From contig DIYC01000140.1 in the NCBI GenBank assembly GCA_002428895.1, forward strand, positions 18,706 through 45,211: DNA of 26,506 bases, given 5' to 3'. The position numbers and the translations under genes were made by a program. The notes under the pieces were generated by a model. It ran no database searches and was not told the origin of the DNA. It worked only from the letters and a program-made list of their open reading frames with translations. How positions within the stretch are numbered: position 1 is the stretch's first letter; every line of letters begins with the position of its first letter. The stretch comes from Burkholderiales bacterium UBA6064. GTDB lineage: Bacteria > Pseudomonadota > Gammaproteobacteria > Burkholderiales > Burkholderiaceae_B. This document shows positions 1 through 9,139 of this stretch, piece after piece.

Positions 1-1223
1 TCGACAACAATTTGATAGCTAATGGCTAATCCTAAACCAGTTCCGCCTGACTCACGAGAGCGACCTCGATCAACTCGATAAAAGCGTTCAGTCAGCCGAG
101 GTATGTGGCTTGACGGAATTCCAATGCCTGAATCTTGTACAGAAAATGCAATCACAGGGTGACCTAAATCGTTTTGACCAGTTCGAAGTGTGATTTTAAT
201 TTCGCCGTTTTCGGGTGTGTAGCGAATTGCATTTGAAACAATATTCATGAATGCGCTGCGTAGTTCTGGCGTACTACCCAGTGTGTGCAACTCTTGAGAG
301 GGTAAAGAAAAGCTGATTTTGTGTTTATTGTTCGATAACTGTTTACCATCTTCGATGGTTTGTAAGGCTAAATCAGTTAAATTAACAGGGGTTTGTGGTT
401 GCGTAAGCGGTTGTGATTCTAACGCAGACAGTGCCAATAAATCTTCGACTAAATTTTGCATTCGCTGGGCTTGGCTGTGCATTAATTGTAAGTACTCATT
501 TCGTTGTGCTTCGCTTAACGGTACGGTTTGAAAGGTTTCTAAAAAACCGGTTAGGACTGTTAAAGGGGTTTTCAATTCATGGGACACGTTGGCGATAAAA
601 TCGCGTCGCATGTTTTCAAGCTTTTCAAGTGTGGTGATGTCTCGAATTAAAATGAGAGTTAAGTTGTCGCCATAGCGTACCGCTTGGGTGGAAAGTGTTT
701 TCCCATTGTTTCTTGGGGATTTGATTTTAAGCGGTTGTTCCCATTGGTTTTTTGACAAGTATTGGTTAAATTGGGGAATACGTACTATATTGCTTAACAG
801 TGAGCCTAGGTCTGTATTGAGATTTAGCCCAAAATGCTGTTGCGCCATGGTGTTGCACCAAATAATATGACCTTTATCATCGAGTGTAACCACGCCGTCG
901 GGTAAAGCTTGTGCAGCGGTTCGAAATGAACTGAGCGCATTGATTAAGGCCTGTTGTTGACGTTGTTGTAGTTTTAAAATTCGGAACAACTTGGCCGCTA
1001 ATTCATCCCACCAACCCGATACATTCGGAATTTTCTCGATAGTAAAGTCGTCTAACCAAGCCATGATTTTGCTGGCTGAACGAGCGTGAAAGCCATAAAA
1101 CAAAAGAGATAAACCAATGCTGTACGCGATGCTTCCGAATAAACCATGAAAAAAATAGCCAATCCCTGCTGCGCTAAATAAGGCAAGGCCTAGAAGAGTT
1201 AGAAAGCCAACAAGTTTTCCCAT
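1..1223 (-). CDS. phoR: Phosphate regulon sensor histidine kinase PhoR (partial, 3' end outside window)
   Basis: Inner-membrane sensor kinase that phosphorylates PhoB when phosphate is scarce. Hand translation of the minus strand gives about 407 residues before the window edge. Two hydrophobic segments (about residues 4-25 and 30-46) form the N-terminal membrane anchor. A PAS-like region follows (about 98-190), then the phosphoacceptor motif SHELKTP with His215, an N-box ending NAIRYTPENGE, the G1 box DSGIGIP and the G2 box GGTGLGLAIS. His215 lies where E. coli PhoR has its histidine, and the lack of a large periplasmic domain also fits PhoR. It follows phoB with 33 bases between the phoB stop and the ATG. 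An in-frame TTG nine codons upstream (1250) is an alternative start; neither has a strong ribosome binding site. Only the end of the ATPase domain is missing. Confidence 0.93.
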   Translation of the reverse strand, partial: MGKLVGFLTLLGLALFSAAGIGYFFHGLFGSIAYSIGLSLLFYGFHARSASKIMAWLDDFTIEKIPNVSGWWDELAAKLFRILKLQQRQQQALINALSSFRTAAQALPDGVVTLDDKGHIIWCNTMAQQHFGLNLNTDLGSLLSNIVRIPQFNQYLSKNQWEQPLKIKSPRNNGKTLSTQAVRYGDNLTLILIRDITTLEKLENMRRDFIANVSHELKTPLTVLTGFLETFQTVPLSEAQRNEYLQLMHSQAQRMQNLVEDLLALSALESQPLTQPQTPVNLTDLALQTIEDGKQLSNNKHKISFSLPSQELHTLGSTPELRSAFMNIVSNAIRYTPENGEIKITLRTGQNDLGHPVIAFSVQDSGIGIPSSHIPRLTERFYRVDRGRSRESGGTGLGLAISYQIVV

Positions 1224-1256
1224 TTGGTGTTTGAGTACGGCGATGTTCAATAAGAA

Positions 1257-1961
1257 TTATGTAGTTTCTGAAGGCCCGTTGGGAGCAAAACGATAGCCAG
1301 CTCCGCGAACAGTCTCTATTAGAATATCATGCCCAGAGACCGATAATGCTTGCCTTAAGCGCCGAATATGAACGTCGATCGTTCTTTCTTCAAGAAAAAT
1401 GTGGTCTCCCCATATTTGATCGAGCAACATGGTACGGCTATGCACGCGTTCAGGGTGCGTCATCAAATAGTGAAGTAGTTTAAACTCGGTGGGGCCCATT
1501 TCGATTTTTTGGTTGTGTCCTTGCACACGATGAGTGATCGGATCAAGTTGTAAGCCAGCGCATTCCACGCAGTCATCGGTTAATTGGGGGGCACGTCGGC
1601 GTAACACGGCTTTAATTCGCGCCAACAGTTCTTTTGATGAAAAAGGTTTGGTGATGTAGTCATCGGCACCTGCCTCTAGGCCATTGACTTTATCCGATTC
1701 ATCGGTGCGTGCAGTGAGCATAATAATTGGAATGTTTCGCGTTCTGTCATGACGGCGAAACTCTTGGATCAATTGAACACCACTTTTGCCCGGTAACATC
1801 CAATCGACTAAAATGAGGTCGGGTAACTCGGCCGAGACAATGGTTTGAGCTTGCTCAGCATTGAATGCCCGTAACACTTTATGCCCATGAAAGGTTAAAT
1901 TCACAGCGATTAACTCGGCAATTGCGGGTTCATCTTCAATGACTAAAATGGTACTGGACAT
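1257..1961 (-). CDS. phoB: Phosphate regulon response regulator PhoB
   Basis: Transcription factor of the OmpR/PhoB class that activates phosphate-starvation genes after phosphorylation by PhoR. The 234 residues hold a receiver domain (about 3-120) with acidic pocket E9/D10, phosphoacceptor D53 in the run VDWMLPGKSG, the switch threonine in IIMLTAR and the lysine of ITKPF. A winged-helix DNA-binding domain follows (about 130-230), with the stretch EERTIDVHIRRLRQAL as recognition helix. Length matches the family (229 in E. coli). Start ATG at 1961 is preceded by GGAAAG. It lies directly upstream of phoR on the same strand and behind a Pho box, so autoregulation is expected. I choose PhoB over other OmpR-type regulators because of the PhoR partner and the Pho box. 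Confidence 0.95.
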   Translation of the reverse strand: MSSTILVIEDEPAIAELIAVNLTFHGHKVLRAFNAEQAQTIVSAELPDLILVDWMLPGKSGVQLIQEFRRHDRTRNIPIIMLTARTDESDKVNGLEAGADDYITKPFSSKELLARIKAVLRRRAPQLTDDCVECAGLQLDPITHRVQGHNQKIEMGPTEFKLLHYLMTHPERVHSRTMLLDQIWGDHIFLEERTIDVHIRRLRQALSVSGHDILIETVRGAGYRFAPNGPSETT

Positions 1962-2018
1962 ACAACTTTCCGAAAATAAAATTAAACAGCGAAAACAGGC
2001 ATAAAATAATCAAAAATT

Positions 2019-2047
2019 ATGACAAAACGATGACGTGATGATGAAAT
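2019..2047 (-). promoter_or_regulatory. Pho box upstream of phoB (three direct repeats)
   Basis: On the minus strand three 7-mers lie exactly 11 bases apart: ATTTCAT (2047-2041), ACGTCAT (2036-2030) and TTGTCAT (2025-2019), each followed by a four-base spacer. The known PhoB site is CTGTCAT-like 7-mers with 4-base spacers, and the last repeat usually stands in for the -35 box. The last repeat ends 57 bases before the phoB ATG, and an AT-rich stretch that could hold a -10 box follows it. The divergent operon that starts at 2148 could share the region. PhoB control of phoBR is established in the family; here it is inferred from spacing and sequence. Confidence 0.7.
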
Positions 2048-2147
2048 GTTAAAAACATCTGAGTTTGTACTCAATTGGTCGATTTTAGACGGTACAGGTC
2101 AGATCGTCAGGTAAAATACAGTTTTAGGCTTTCGGTCATTTCATTGT

Positions 2148-2573
2148 ATGGTTAATCAGCACCCCTTGCCTACACAAATTATTTTGCATGCCAAGTCGCG
2201 TAAGTTAGAAATTGAGTTTGATCAGGTTACGCGATTTGATTTACCGTTCGAGTTTCTTCGAGTCTATTCTCCTTCAGCCGAGGTGCGTGGACATGGCCCT
2301 GGGCAAGAAGTGTTGCAAGTGGGTAAGCGAGAGGTGGTGGTCGAGTCCATTGAACCTGTAGGTCAATATGCAATTAAGCTTAAATTTTCAGATGGGCATG
2401 ACACGGGCTTATTTTCTTGGTCTTATTTATTTTGGTTGGGTAGTCAGTACTCTCGGTTATGGCAAGATTACCTAGATCGTTTGCAACAGCAGGGGGCAAG
2501 TCGTGATTCAACCCAAACCTCGTTTCAGTCGGTCACGGTTCAAAGTTCATCCAGTTGCAATTCCAAGTTTTAA
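2148..2573 (+). CDS. DUF971 / gamma-butyrobetaine hydroxylase N-terminal-like protein
   Basis: Small soluble protein of 141 residues. The family signature is clear: RVYSPSAEVRGHGPGQ at about residues 38-53, then IEPVGQYAIKLKFSDGHD at about 76-93 and a W/Y-rich end (FSWSYLFWLG). Only the N-terminal domain found in gamma-butyrobetaine hydroxylase is present; the oxygenase domain is absent, so carnitine-pathway chemistry should not be assumed. The function of stand-alone members is not established; iron-sulfur or iron-related roles have been suggested for relatives. The gene lies just upstream of ubiE, a placement I recall from many beta- and gammaproteobacteria, and probably starts the ubi operon. 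The last 25 or so residues are Ser/Gln/Thr-rich and look like a loose tail. Confidence 0.85.
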   Translation: MVNQHPLPTQIILHAKSRKLEIEFDQVTRFDLPFEFLRVYSPSAEVRGHGPGQEVLQVGKREVVVESIEPVGQYAIKLKFSDGHDTGLFSWSYLFWLGSQYSRLWQDYLDRLQQQGASRDSTQTSFQSVTVQSSSSCNSKF

Positions 2574-2590
2574 TTTTTTTATGAGTGAAT

Positions 2591-3343
2591 ATGGCGAATC
2601 AAACTGACAATTCTTCAACAACTCATTTTGGTTTTGAGCAAGTGAATCGTGCGGACAAAGCCAAAAAAGTAGAAGCTGTTTTTGACTCGGTTGCGGCCAA
2701 ATACGACTTAATGAACGACATCATGTCAGCGGGTCTTCATCGTGTGTGGAAGCATCAAACCATACAACAAGCCAATGCTCGTCAAGGCATGAAAGTACTC
2801 GATATTGCGGGGGGCACTGGCGATTTGGCCAAAGCTTTTCTTCGTCGAGTCGGCAAGTCAGGGCAAGTGTGGTTAACCGACATTAATGAATCCATGTTAA
2901 GAGTGGGTCGAGATCGCCTGCTGAATCAGGGTTTAATGCCTAAGGTTGCTCTTTGTGATGCAGAAAACTTGCCTTTTCCCTCTGATTATTTTGATGTTGT
3001 GACGGTTGCTTTTGGTTTAAGAAACATGACGCATCAATCAAAGGCTTTGACTGAAATGTGTCGAGTAGTTAAACCAGGTGGTAAAGTCTTGGTACTCGAG
3101 TTTTCAAAAGTGGTTCCATGTTTGGCTCCGCTATACGATGCTTACTCATTTTCAGTGTTGCCAAGGCTTGGGCAACTGTTTGCCAACGATTCGAGCAGTT
3201 ACCAATATTTGGCAGAAAGCATCCGAATGCACCCCGATCAAGAAAATTTAAAGCAAATAATGTTAGATTCTGGGTTTGATCAAGTGACTTACACCAATTT
3301 TACTGCTGGGGTGGTTGCACTTCATCAAGGTATTAAATATTAA
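2591..3343 (+). CDS. ubiE: Ubiquinone/menaquinone biosynthesis C-methyltransferase UbiE
   Basis: SAM-dependent methyltransferase that adds the ring C-methyl group in ubiquinone (and menaquinone) synthesis. The N-terminal block THFGFEQV, the stretch [16 protein letters not shown] motif [13 protein letters not shown] (about residues 69-80 from this start), AFGLRNM and LEFSKVV are all diagnostic. Length is 250 residues, as in E. coli (251). The frame is open two codons further up to a GTG at 2585, but ATG 2591 leaves the same N-terminal length as known UbiE; neither start has a strong ribosome binding site. The 17-base gap to the DUF971 stop suggests co-transcription. With ubiJ and ubiB downstream it forms a ubiquinone cluster. 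Confidence 0.95.
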   Translation: MANQTDNSSTTHFGFEQVNRADKAKKVEAVFDSVAAKYDLMNDIMSAGLHRVWKHQTIQQANARQGMKVLDIAGGTGDLAKAFLRRVGKSGQVWLTDINESMLRVGRDRLLNQGLMPKVALCDAENLPFPSDYFDVVTVAFGLRNMTHQSKALTEMCRVVKPGGKVLVLEFSKVVPCLAPLYDAYSFSVLPRLGQLFANDSSSYQYLAESIRMHPDQENLKQIMLDSGFDQVTYTNFTAGVVALHQGIKY

Positions 3344-3378
3344 TTATGAATGACATCAATACTTTTAAGAGGAAATCA

Positions 3379-4338
3379 ATGTTTACTTTTCAACAACAAT
3401 TTTTAAAATCGGTCGTTTGTACGTTGACTTTGATCTTTTTTACTTCTTTGGTGTTTGCACCTGAAGCCCAGGCTCGGCGTTTAGGCGGAGGTAGCAGTGT
3501 CGGTAAAAGTTCAACTGGAATGTTTAACAAATCAGCCCCACCACCTGCCAAGCAGTCTGCTACGCAAACAAGTTCTACACAACCCAATATGGCACCACCC
3601 GCCAAAAAACCATTGATGGGTATGTTAGGTGGTTTAGCGGCTGGGCTTGGTTTGGCGGCGTTGTTTTCTATGCTTGGTTTTGGTGATGAATTAGCCTCCA
3701 TGTTAGGTACATTTTTAATCATTGCTGCCGTGGCTATGTTGGGGCTCTTTTTGTTTAGAATGTTTAAAAAACAAAGGCAGCCAGCCTATGCAGGGCATGC
3801 TACTGGCGATACACTGAATCAACGTCAACATTTTGAGTATCAGGCTCCTGTCCGCGAGTCTACTGGTACGGGTACTTCCGCTGCTACAACTGCAACTCCT
3901 GCAAATCATGCGTTTGGCAATGCTCAGCAACAGGGGCAATCTTTGGGTCATGCCTTACCTGCTCATTTTGATCAAACTAAATTCTTAGACAACGCAAAAC
4001 AATTTTTTATCATGATTCAAAAAGAATTTGATGCGGGTAACCTGGAGCAGTTAAAACAATATTGTAGCGACGATGTGGTTGACTATGCACGTCAAGAAAT
4101 TCAGCAACGCGGCAATACAGTCAATGTGACTCAAGTCGTCAGTTTGCAAGCTAACATTGTTGGCTATGATGCGTCATACACTGAGGAAGAGGTCACGGTT
4201 GAATTCAACGCCTTGTTGCGTGAAGAAAAAGATGCACCACCGATCGAAGTGACCGAACACTGGGTTCTTAGCCGCACAAAACAAAATGGCGGGTGGCTAT
4301 TGGCGGGTGTGCATACAGTGGGTGTTGGTTCGGTTTAA
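3379..4338 (+). CDS. Tim44-like domain membrane protein
   Basis: Membrane-linked protein of 319 residues. The N-terminus is a signal peptide (hydrophobic run VVCTLTLIFFTSLVFA) followed by RRLGGGSSVGKSS, typical at the mature start of bacterial Tim44-like proteins. A Pro/Ala/Ser linker leads to one or two membrane segments (about residues 85-130, Gly/Ala/Leu-rich, ending FLFRMFKKQR). A second Ala/Thr/Gln-rich linker precedes the C-terminal Tim44-like domain (about 200-319, from FIMIQKEFDAGNLEQL to HWVLSR). I choose ATG 3379 over the in-frame ATG 3346 because AAGAGGAAA sits 4-12 bases before it and the signal peptide then starts normally. The role of bacterial members is unknown; mitochondrial Tim44 tethers the import motor. 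Lying between ubiE and ubiJ it may support the ubiquinone complex, which is inference. Confidence 0.82.
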   Translation: MFTFQQQFLKSVVCTLTLIFFTSLVFAPEAQARRLGGGSSVGKSSTGMFNKSAPPPAKQSATQTSSTQPNMAPPAKKPLMGMLGGLAAGLGLAALFSMLGFGDELASMLGTFLIIAAVAMLGLFLFRMFKKQRQPAYAGHATGDTLNQRQHFEYQAPVRESTGTGTSAATTATPANHAFGNAQQQGQSLGHALPAHFDQTKFLDNAKQFFIMIQKEFDAGNLEQLKQYCSDDVVDYARQEIQQRGNTVNVTQVVSLQANIVGYDASYTEEEVTVEFNALLREEKDAPPIEVTEHWVLSRTKQNGGWLLAGVHTVGVGSV

Positions 4339-4996
4339 ACACGAATTGACCCACTCAATTTTTCCAGCGGCGGGTTTATTTCAACTGGGTCCTTTGGGGT
4401 TTTTGAACTCCACGGTGACCCAGGTTGTTGCGCTTGTGTTGAATCATTTGATTCAACAAAATGGTTTGTTGTCTACGCGATTAAATAAGCAAGCAGACCG
4501 CACCTTGAGTGTGCGGATTGCACCCTTGGTTTTGTCTTATCGGCTTACCCAAGATGGGTTGTTTGAACCGCTACACGGGCAAGCAGACGTGGATGATGTG
4601 GATACGTTGATCGAAGTTGATTCTAAAGCCATACTTTTGGCTTGGCCTCAGTCTAAATCGTCGTTGATTAAGCATGTGATTGTTCAGGGTGACATTGAAT
4701 TGGCTCACGCGATTGCGTTGCAGATCACTCAATTAAAATGGGATCCTGAGCTTGATTTATCCAAGTTGATTGGTGATGTACCTGCCGTTTGGGTTGTGTA
4801 TAGCTTAAAACAATTGGGTTTAGGGGCCCAAGACTTGTTTACTCGTTTTAAACATACTATTCAAGAATATTTAGTGTACGAGCAGGCTATGGTGCCCACT
4901 GCTTCCGAGTACGATGCATTTAAACTAAGTCTTGCTGCGGCTTCTGATTGTGTGGCTCGACTTGAAAAGCGTTTAAACAAACTGGCGGAATCTTAA
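4286..4996 (+). CDS. ubiJ: Ubiquinone biosynthesis accessory factor UbiJ (SCP2 domain)
   Basis: Lipid-binding accessory protein of the aerobic ubiquinone complex. The match is by position and pattern: an SCP2-like region from about residue 40 to 140 (NKQADRTLSVRIAPLVLSYRL, then VIVQGDIELAHAIALQI resembling the GDIEVA-type strand of UbiJ), and a C-terminal coiled-coil-like end ASDCVARLEKRLNKLAES matching the VDALTKRLEKLE-type end of known members. The start is uncertain: ATG 4286 overlaps the Tim44-like gene by 53 bases; GTG 4322 and TTG 4346 (216 residues, close to the 201 of E. coli) are alternatives. The stop abuts the ubiB ATG with no spacer, so translation is probably coupled. Sequence similarity alone is weak; the ubiE/ubiB context carries the call. 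Confidence 0.8.
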   Translation: MAGGYWRVCIQWVLVRFKHELTHSIFPAAGLFQLGPLGFLNSTVTQVVALVLNHLIQQNGLLSTRLNKQADRTLSVRIAPLVLSYRLTQDGLFEPLHGQADVDDVDTLIEVDSKAILLAWPQSKSSLIKHVIVQGDIELAHAIALQITQLKWDPELDLSKLIGDVPAVWVVYSLKQLGLGAQDLFTRFKHTIQEYLVYEQAMVPTASEYDAFKLSLAAASDCVARLEKRLNKLAES

Positions 4997-6589
4997 ATGC
5001 AGTGGATGCGTTTGCTTCGTATTTTTTCGGTCGTGCAACGTTATGGTTTGCTACATATCGCTGCAGACAGTATTCAAAGTACTTGGGCAAAAACTTGTTT
5101 AAAGTTAGTCGCAAAAAAATTAAATAATCAAGACAGTCGCGGTGAGCGGTTGCGCAAAGCCCTAGAAGATTTAGGCCCATTGTTTGTTAAATTTGGTCAA
5201 TTGTTGTCAACACGTCGAGATTTATTGCCCACCGATCTTGCTGATGAGTTAGAAAAATTACAAGACCAAGTTCCCCCGTTTGCCGCAGAAAAAGCATGCG
5301 AAATGATTGAACAAGGGCTGGGACGGAAAATCGACGACATGTTTTCTGATTTTCAAACTCAACCCGTGGCCAGTGCTTCGATTGCTCAAGTTCATTTTGC
5401 AAAATTAAAATCGGGGCGTTACGCTGGCGTTGAAGTGGCGATTAAGGTATTGCGTCCTAACATGCTTGAAGTGATTCAGCAAGATATCGCTTTAATGAAA
5501 ACAGCAGCAGGTTGGGTAGAAAAAACATGGATAGATGGCAAGCGTCTAAAACCGCGTGAGGTGGTGGCTGAGTTTGAAAAGCACTTACACGATGAGCTTG
5601 ATTTAATGCGAGAGGCTGCCAATGCGTCGCAGCTAAGACGCAATTTTTTAGATAAAAAAGGTCGCGCTAATTTGCTGCGAGTGCCCGAGATGTATTGGGA
5701 GTACTGTTCTAAAAGCGTCATTACCATGGAACGTATGTACGGCATTCCAATTTCACACATGAATCGTTTAAAGGCGCTGCAAATTGATCTTAAAAAATTG
5801 TCGCGAGAAGGCGTTGAAATTTTTTTTACGCAAGTGTTTCGCGATGGTTTTTTTCATGCGGACATGCATCCAGGTAATATTTTTGTGGGTGATCGGGCTG
5901 ACAGTGTGGGTCACTATATCGCACTCGACTTCGGTATTGTTGGTACTTTAAGTGATAATGACAAACACTATTTAGCGCAAAACTTCCTTGCTTTTTTTCG
6001 TCGAGATTACAAGCGCGTTGCCCAACTTCATGTGCAATCTGGGTGGGTACCCAAAGAAACACGCATTGATGAATTAGAGTCTGCGGTGCGTGCTTGTATT
6101 GAACCTTATTTTGATCGTCCTTTAAAAGAAATTTCATTAGGTCACGTTCTGAAAAGTTTATTTCAAACCTCAAGGCGGTTTAAAGTTGAAATTCAACCCC
6201 AATTGGTTTTGTTGCAAAAAACATTATTAAATGTAGAAGGCTTGGGTCGGCAGCTAGACCCAGAGCTTGATCTTTGGAAAACAGCAAAACCCTACTTAGA
6301 GCGGTGGATGCAAGAGCAAGTCGGGTTTCGTGGCTTGCAGGCTAATTTACAATGGGAGGCTGCGCAATGGGCGCAAATTTTACCTGCATTACCCCGTTTG
6401 TTGCATCAAAATTTAACGTCACCCAACAACTTGCTGGATGAGCAAATTAAAGTGTTGGTTCGCCAACAAAAACGTTTAAATCGTGATTTTTTTTGGTTAT
6501 TGTTAATCGTTGCGATTGGTTTTAGTGCTTTGTCGCTTGACTTTTCTTGGCCTTTTTTGCAGTCTTTGTTTGAATCCATCAATCATTAA
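4997..6589 (+). CDS. ubiB: Ubiquinone biosynthesis protein UbiB (ADCK/ABC1 atypical kinase family)
   Basis: Membrane-anchored atypical kinase-like ATPase needed for ubiquinone synthesis, thought to help extract or move lipid intermediates. Visible marks, in order: [14 protein letters not shown] with the invariant KxGQ (K65-Q68), the Ala-rich loop [13 protein letters not shown] that replaces the P-loop (about 123-135), K150 in VAIKVLRP, the ExD-like [12 protein letters not shown] (199-210), HADMHPGN (287-294) and DFG (311-313). Two hydrophobic stretches at the C-terminus (about 493-525) form the membrane anchor. At 530 residues it fits the family (546 in E. coli). It starts on the base after the ubiJ stop. 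Confidence 0.96.
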   Translation: MQWMRLLRIFSVVQRYGLLHIAADSIQSTWAKTCLKLVAKKLNNQDSRGERLRKALEDLGPLFVKFGQLLSTRRDLLPTDLADELEKLQDQVPPFAAEKACEMIEQGLGRKIDDMFSDFQTQPVASASIAQVHFAKLKSGRYAGVEVAIKVLRPNMLEVIQQDIALMKTAAGWVEKTWIDGKRLKPREVVAEFEKHLHDELDLMREAANASQLRRNFLDKKGRANLLRVPEMYWEYCSKSVITMERMYGIPISHMNRLKALQIDLKKLSREGVEIFFTQVFRDGFFHADMHPGNIFVGDRADSVGHYIALDFGIVGTLSDNDKHYLAQNFLAFFRRDYKRVAQLHVQSGWVPKETRIDELESAVRACIEPYFDRPLKEISLGHVLKSLFQTSRRFKVEIQPQLVLLQKTLLNVEGLGRQLDPELDLWKTAKPYLERWMQEQVGFRGLQANLQWEAAQWAQILPALPRLLHQNLTSPNNLLDEQIKVLVRQQKRLNRDFFWLLLIVAIGFSALSLDFSWPFLQSLFESINH

Positions 6590-6621
6590 ATTAATTCGTT
6601 TTTATTGAAGGTAAATTCGCT

Positions 6622-8082
6622 ATGTTACTCGCTTCTGTTATTGCCTATTTAGCAATATCTGTCTTAATTGGTTTATATGTTGCTCGTAATGTTCATAACG
6701 CGTCAGATTACGCTGTAGCTGGTCGACATTTGTCATTACCGGTTGTCACTGCCACTGTGTTTGCCACTTGGTTTGGCTCTGAAACTGTGTTGGGCATTTC
6801 TTCTGAGTTTGTTGAAAAAGGGTTGGGTGGTATTGTTTCCGACCCATTTGGTGCTGCATTGTGTTTAATTTTAGCGGGTTTGTTTTTTGCGCCGAAGTTG
6901 TACCGTCTTAAATTGTTAACAATTGGTACGTATTATCGAGTGCGCTACAACAAAGCAGTTGAAGTGTTTTGTTCAATTTGTATCATTCTGAGTTATTTGG
7001 GTTGGGTGGCAGCACAAATTACAGCGTTGGGTTTAATTTTTAATATCCTGAGTGATGGCGCCATGAGCCAATCGACCGGCATGATTGTGGGTGCTCTTAT
7101 TGTATTAACGTACACTGTGTTTGGTGGCATGATTTCTGTTGCGTACTTGGACGCAATTCAAATGGTTGTTATTATTGTGGGTTTAGCATTTATTGCGTGG
7201 GTGGTTGGCGATTTAGCCGGTGGGGTAGGCACAGTCATCAGTCATGCAAACCAAGCCGGTAAACTGAATTTTTTTCCTGACACTGCAAGCTTAGCCTTGT
7301 GGGTACCTTTTATTGGTGCTTGGCTAACCATGATGTTGGGGTCGATTCCACAGCAAGACGTCTTTCAGCGTATTACTTCAGCCAAAAGCGAAACTGTTGC
7401 AAAACAAGGTGCTGTTTTAGGGGGTACCTTGTACTTTATTATTGCATTTATTCCTGTTTTTCTAGCTTACGGGGCAACGCTCATCGACCCAGCCATGTTT
7501 ACTCGTTTGCTTGAAGAAGACTCGCAACTGATTTTGCCCAATTTGGTGTTGTTGCATACACCCGTGTTTGTGCAAGTTATATTTTTTGGTGCGTTGTTGT
7601 CTGCGATTATGAGCACTGCGAGTGCAACCTTGCTGGCGCCTTCTATTTCATTTTCAGAAAATGTTGTGAAAGCGGTTTTTCCGCATATCCCTGAAAAATT
7701 TTCGTTACTGTTGATGCGAGTTTGTACTGTGATTTTTGCTATTTGCGTGATGTTTTTTTCTTTAAACAGTGAGCTCAGTATTTTTCATATGGTGAAGCAA
7801 GCTTATCAAATTACGCTTTCAGCCGCTTTTGTGCCTTTGGCTTTTGGTTTGTACTGGAGCAAAGCCACCACGCAGGGCGCAATTGTGTCGATTGTCGTGG
7901 GTGTGACAACTTATTTTTTTGGTGGGTCACCTTGGTTTTTTGGTGGCTTAGACACAGAAATTTGGCCTACCCATTTGGTTGCGTTAATCACAGGCAGTGC
8001 TTCCATTGTGATTTTTTCCTTGTTGCCCCAGTGGTTGCCGCATCGGCCGTTGTTGCGTGATGGCGTGGTTCATTCAAATTAA
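6622..8082 (+). CDS. Sodium:solute symporter family transporter
   Basis: Inner-membrane transporter of the SSS family (LeuT fold), 486 residues with about 13 hydrophobic segments from residue 3 to about 475. Family marks include the first helix with the following stretch SDYAVAGRHLSLPVVTATVFATWFG, and IGAWLTMMLGSIPQQDVFQR at about residues 230-250, a well-kept loop of the family. The substrate cannot be read from sequence; relatives carry organic acids, amino acids, proline, pantothenate or sugars with sodium. GAAGGT lies before the ATG. It is 32 bases after ubiB and 9 bases before cysM, so it may belong to the same transcript. It is distinct from the second, distantly related SSS gene at 16948. 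Confidence 0.88.
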   Translation: MLLASVIAYLAISVLIGLYVARNVHNASDYAVAGRHLSLPVVTATVFATWFGSETVLGISSEFVEKGLGGIVSDPFGAALCLILAGLFFAPKLYRLKLLTIGTYYRVRYNKAVEVFCSICIILSYLGWVAAQITALGLIFNILSDGAMSQSTGMIVGALIVLTYTVFGGMISVAYLDAIQMVVIIVGLAFIAWVVGDLAGGVGTVISHANQAGKLNFFPDTASLALWVPFIGAWLTMMLGSIPQQDVFQRITSAKSETVAKQGAVLGGTLYFIIAFIPVFLAYGATLIDPAMFTRLLEEDSQLILPNLVLLHTPVFVQVIFFGALLSAIMSTASATLLAPSISFSENVVKAVFPHIPEKFSLLLMRVCTVIFAICVMFFSLNSELSIFHMVKQAYQITLSAAFVPLAFGLYWSKATTQGAIVSIVVGVTTYFFGGSPWFFGGLDTEIWPTHLVALITGSASIVIFSLLPQWLPHRPLLRDGVVHSN

Positions 8083-8091
8083 GTAGGAATT

Positions 8092-8997
8092 ATGAAGTCG
8101 TATCTTTCAATTGAAGACACCATTGGCAATACACCTTTGGTGCAGCTTAGGCACCTTGATGCAGTTGCAAATCGTGCTCGCGGCAATGTTATTTTAGGTA
8201 AGCTAGAGGGGAATAATCCTGCGGGGTCGGTGAAAGACCGCGCAGCCTTGGCGATGATTAAAGGGGCCGAGGCGCGGGGTGAAATTAAACCCGGTGATGC
8301 ATTAATCGAAGCCACTTCTGGCAACACCGGTATTGCCTTGGCGATGGCCGCGGCGTTACGCGGGTATCGAATGATTTTGGTGATGCCTGAACATTTAAGC
8401 ATCGAGCGACGACAAACCATGCGTGCCTTTGGCGCTGAAATTGTTTTGACACCGAAAAGTGGAGGCATGGAATATGCTCGAGACTTGGCTGAAGAAATGC
8501 GAGACCAAGGCAAGGGTATTATTTTGAATCAATTTGCAAATTCCGATAACCCCAGAATTCATTTTGAAACCACTGGCCCAGAAATTTGGCGAGATACAGA
8601 AGGCCAAGTCACCCATTTTGTAAGTGCCATGGGCACAACAGGTTCAATTATGGGGGTTTCTCAATTTTTAAAATCTAAAAATTCAGACATTCGAATTGTG
8701 GGTGTTCAGCCTAGTGAAGGATCACAAATTCCAGGTATTCGAAAATGGCCCGAAGAGTATTTACCCACAATTTTTAACCCGCGAGCGGTTGATCAAATAG
8801 AAGAGGTGTCACAGGTTGACGCGGAAGAAATGGCACGACGTATGGCTGCAGAAGAAGGTATTTTTTGTGGAATTTCAGCAGCGGGTGCTGCTGCGGTTGC
8901 CTTACGTTTAGCACAGACTTTAACCGATGCAACAATTGTATTTATTGTGTGTGATCGAGGTGATCGATACTTATCTACTGGCGTGTTTCCGGCTTAA
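8092..8997 (+). CDS. cysM: Cysteine synthase B (O-acetylserine sulfhydrylase B)
   Basis: PLP enzyme that makes L-cysteine from O-acetylserine with sulfide or thiosulfate in the cytosol. The 301 residues show the fold type II layout: IGNTPLVQL (11-19), the PLP lysine K48 in NPAGSVKDRAALAMI, the substrate loop EATSGNTGIALAMA, and EEGIFCGISAAGAAA near the end, the phosphate-binding/serine region. CysM is preferred over CysK because of the combination KLEGNNPAGSVKDR, GPEIWRDTEG and IPGIRKWPEEYLP, typical of the B isozyme. The ATG follows TAGGAAT. The 9-base gap after the symporter suggests a shared transcript. Confidence 0.94.
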   Translation: MKSYLSIEDTIGNTPLVQLRHLDAVANRARGNVILGKLEGNNPAGSVKDRAALAMIKGAEARGEIKPGDALIEATSGNTGIALAMAAALRGYRMILVMPEHLSIERRQTMRAFGAEIVLTPKSGGMEYARDLAEEMRDQGKGIILNQFANSDNPRIHFETTGPEIWRDTEGQVTHFVSAMGTTGSIMGVSQFLKSKNSDIRIVGVQPSEGSQIPGIRKWPEEYLPTIFNPRAVDQIEEVSQVDAEEMARRMAAEEGIFCGISAAGAAAVALRLAQTLTDATIVFIVCDRGDRYLSTGVFPA

Positions 8998-9139
8998 GTC
9001 CTGTCGATTTGACTGCATAGTTACTCAAGTACCAATTGGTGTGTCAAGTATGTAAATTTGTTGTAAATTTGATGGGAGGTTTTTCGAATGCGAATATTTT
9101 TTGGTACGCTAAAGCGTTCATCTTTGAGGGAAATCATTC

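Noticed and set aside
319..870. Three plus-strand reading frames of 60-70 codons
   Set aside because: They are shadows of phoR, whose minus-strand frame is open throughout and carries all kinase motifs.
4997..6589. UbiB as a host-directed eukaryotic-type protein kinase
   Set aside because: It has the KxGQ and Ala-rich loop of the UbiB/ADCK family and lies in a ubiquinone operon; nothing points to secretion.
8079..8513. 144-codon minus-strand frame opposite cysM
   Set aside because: The plus strand encodes cysM with every family motif; the opposite frame is rich in Pro/Ser/Ala with no recognisable domain or start signal.
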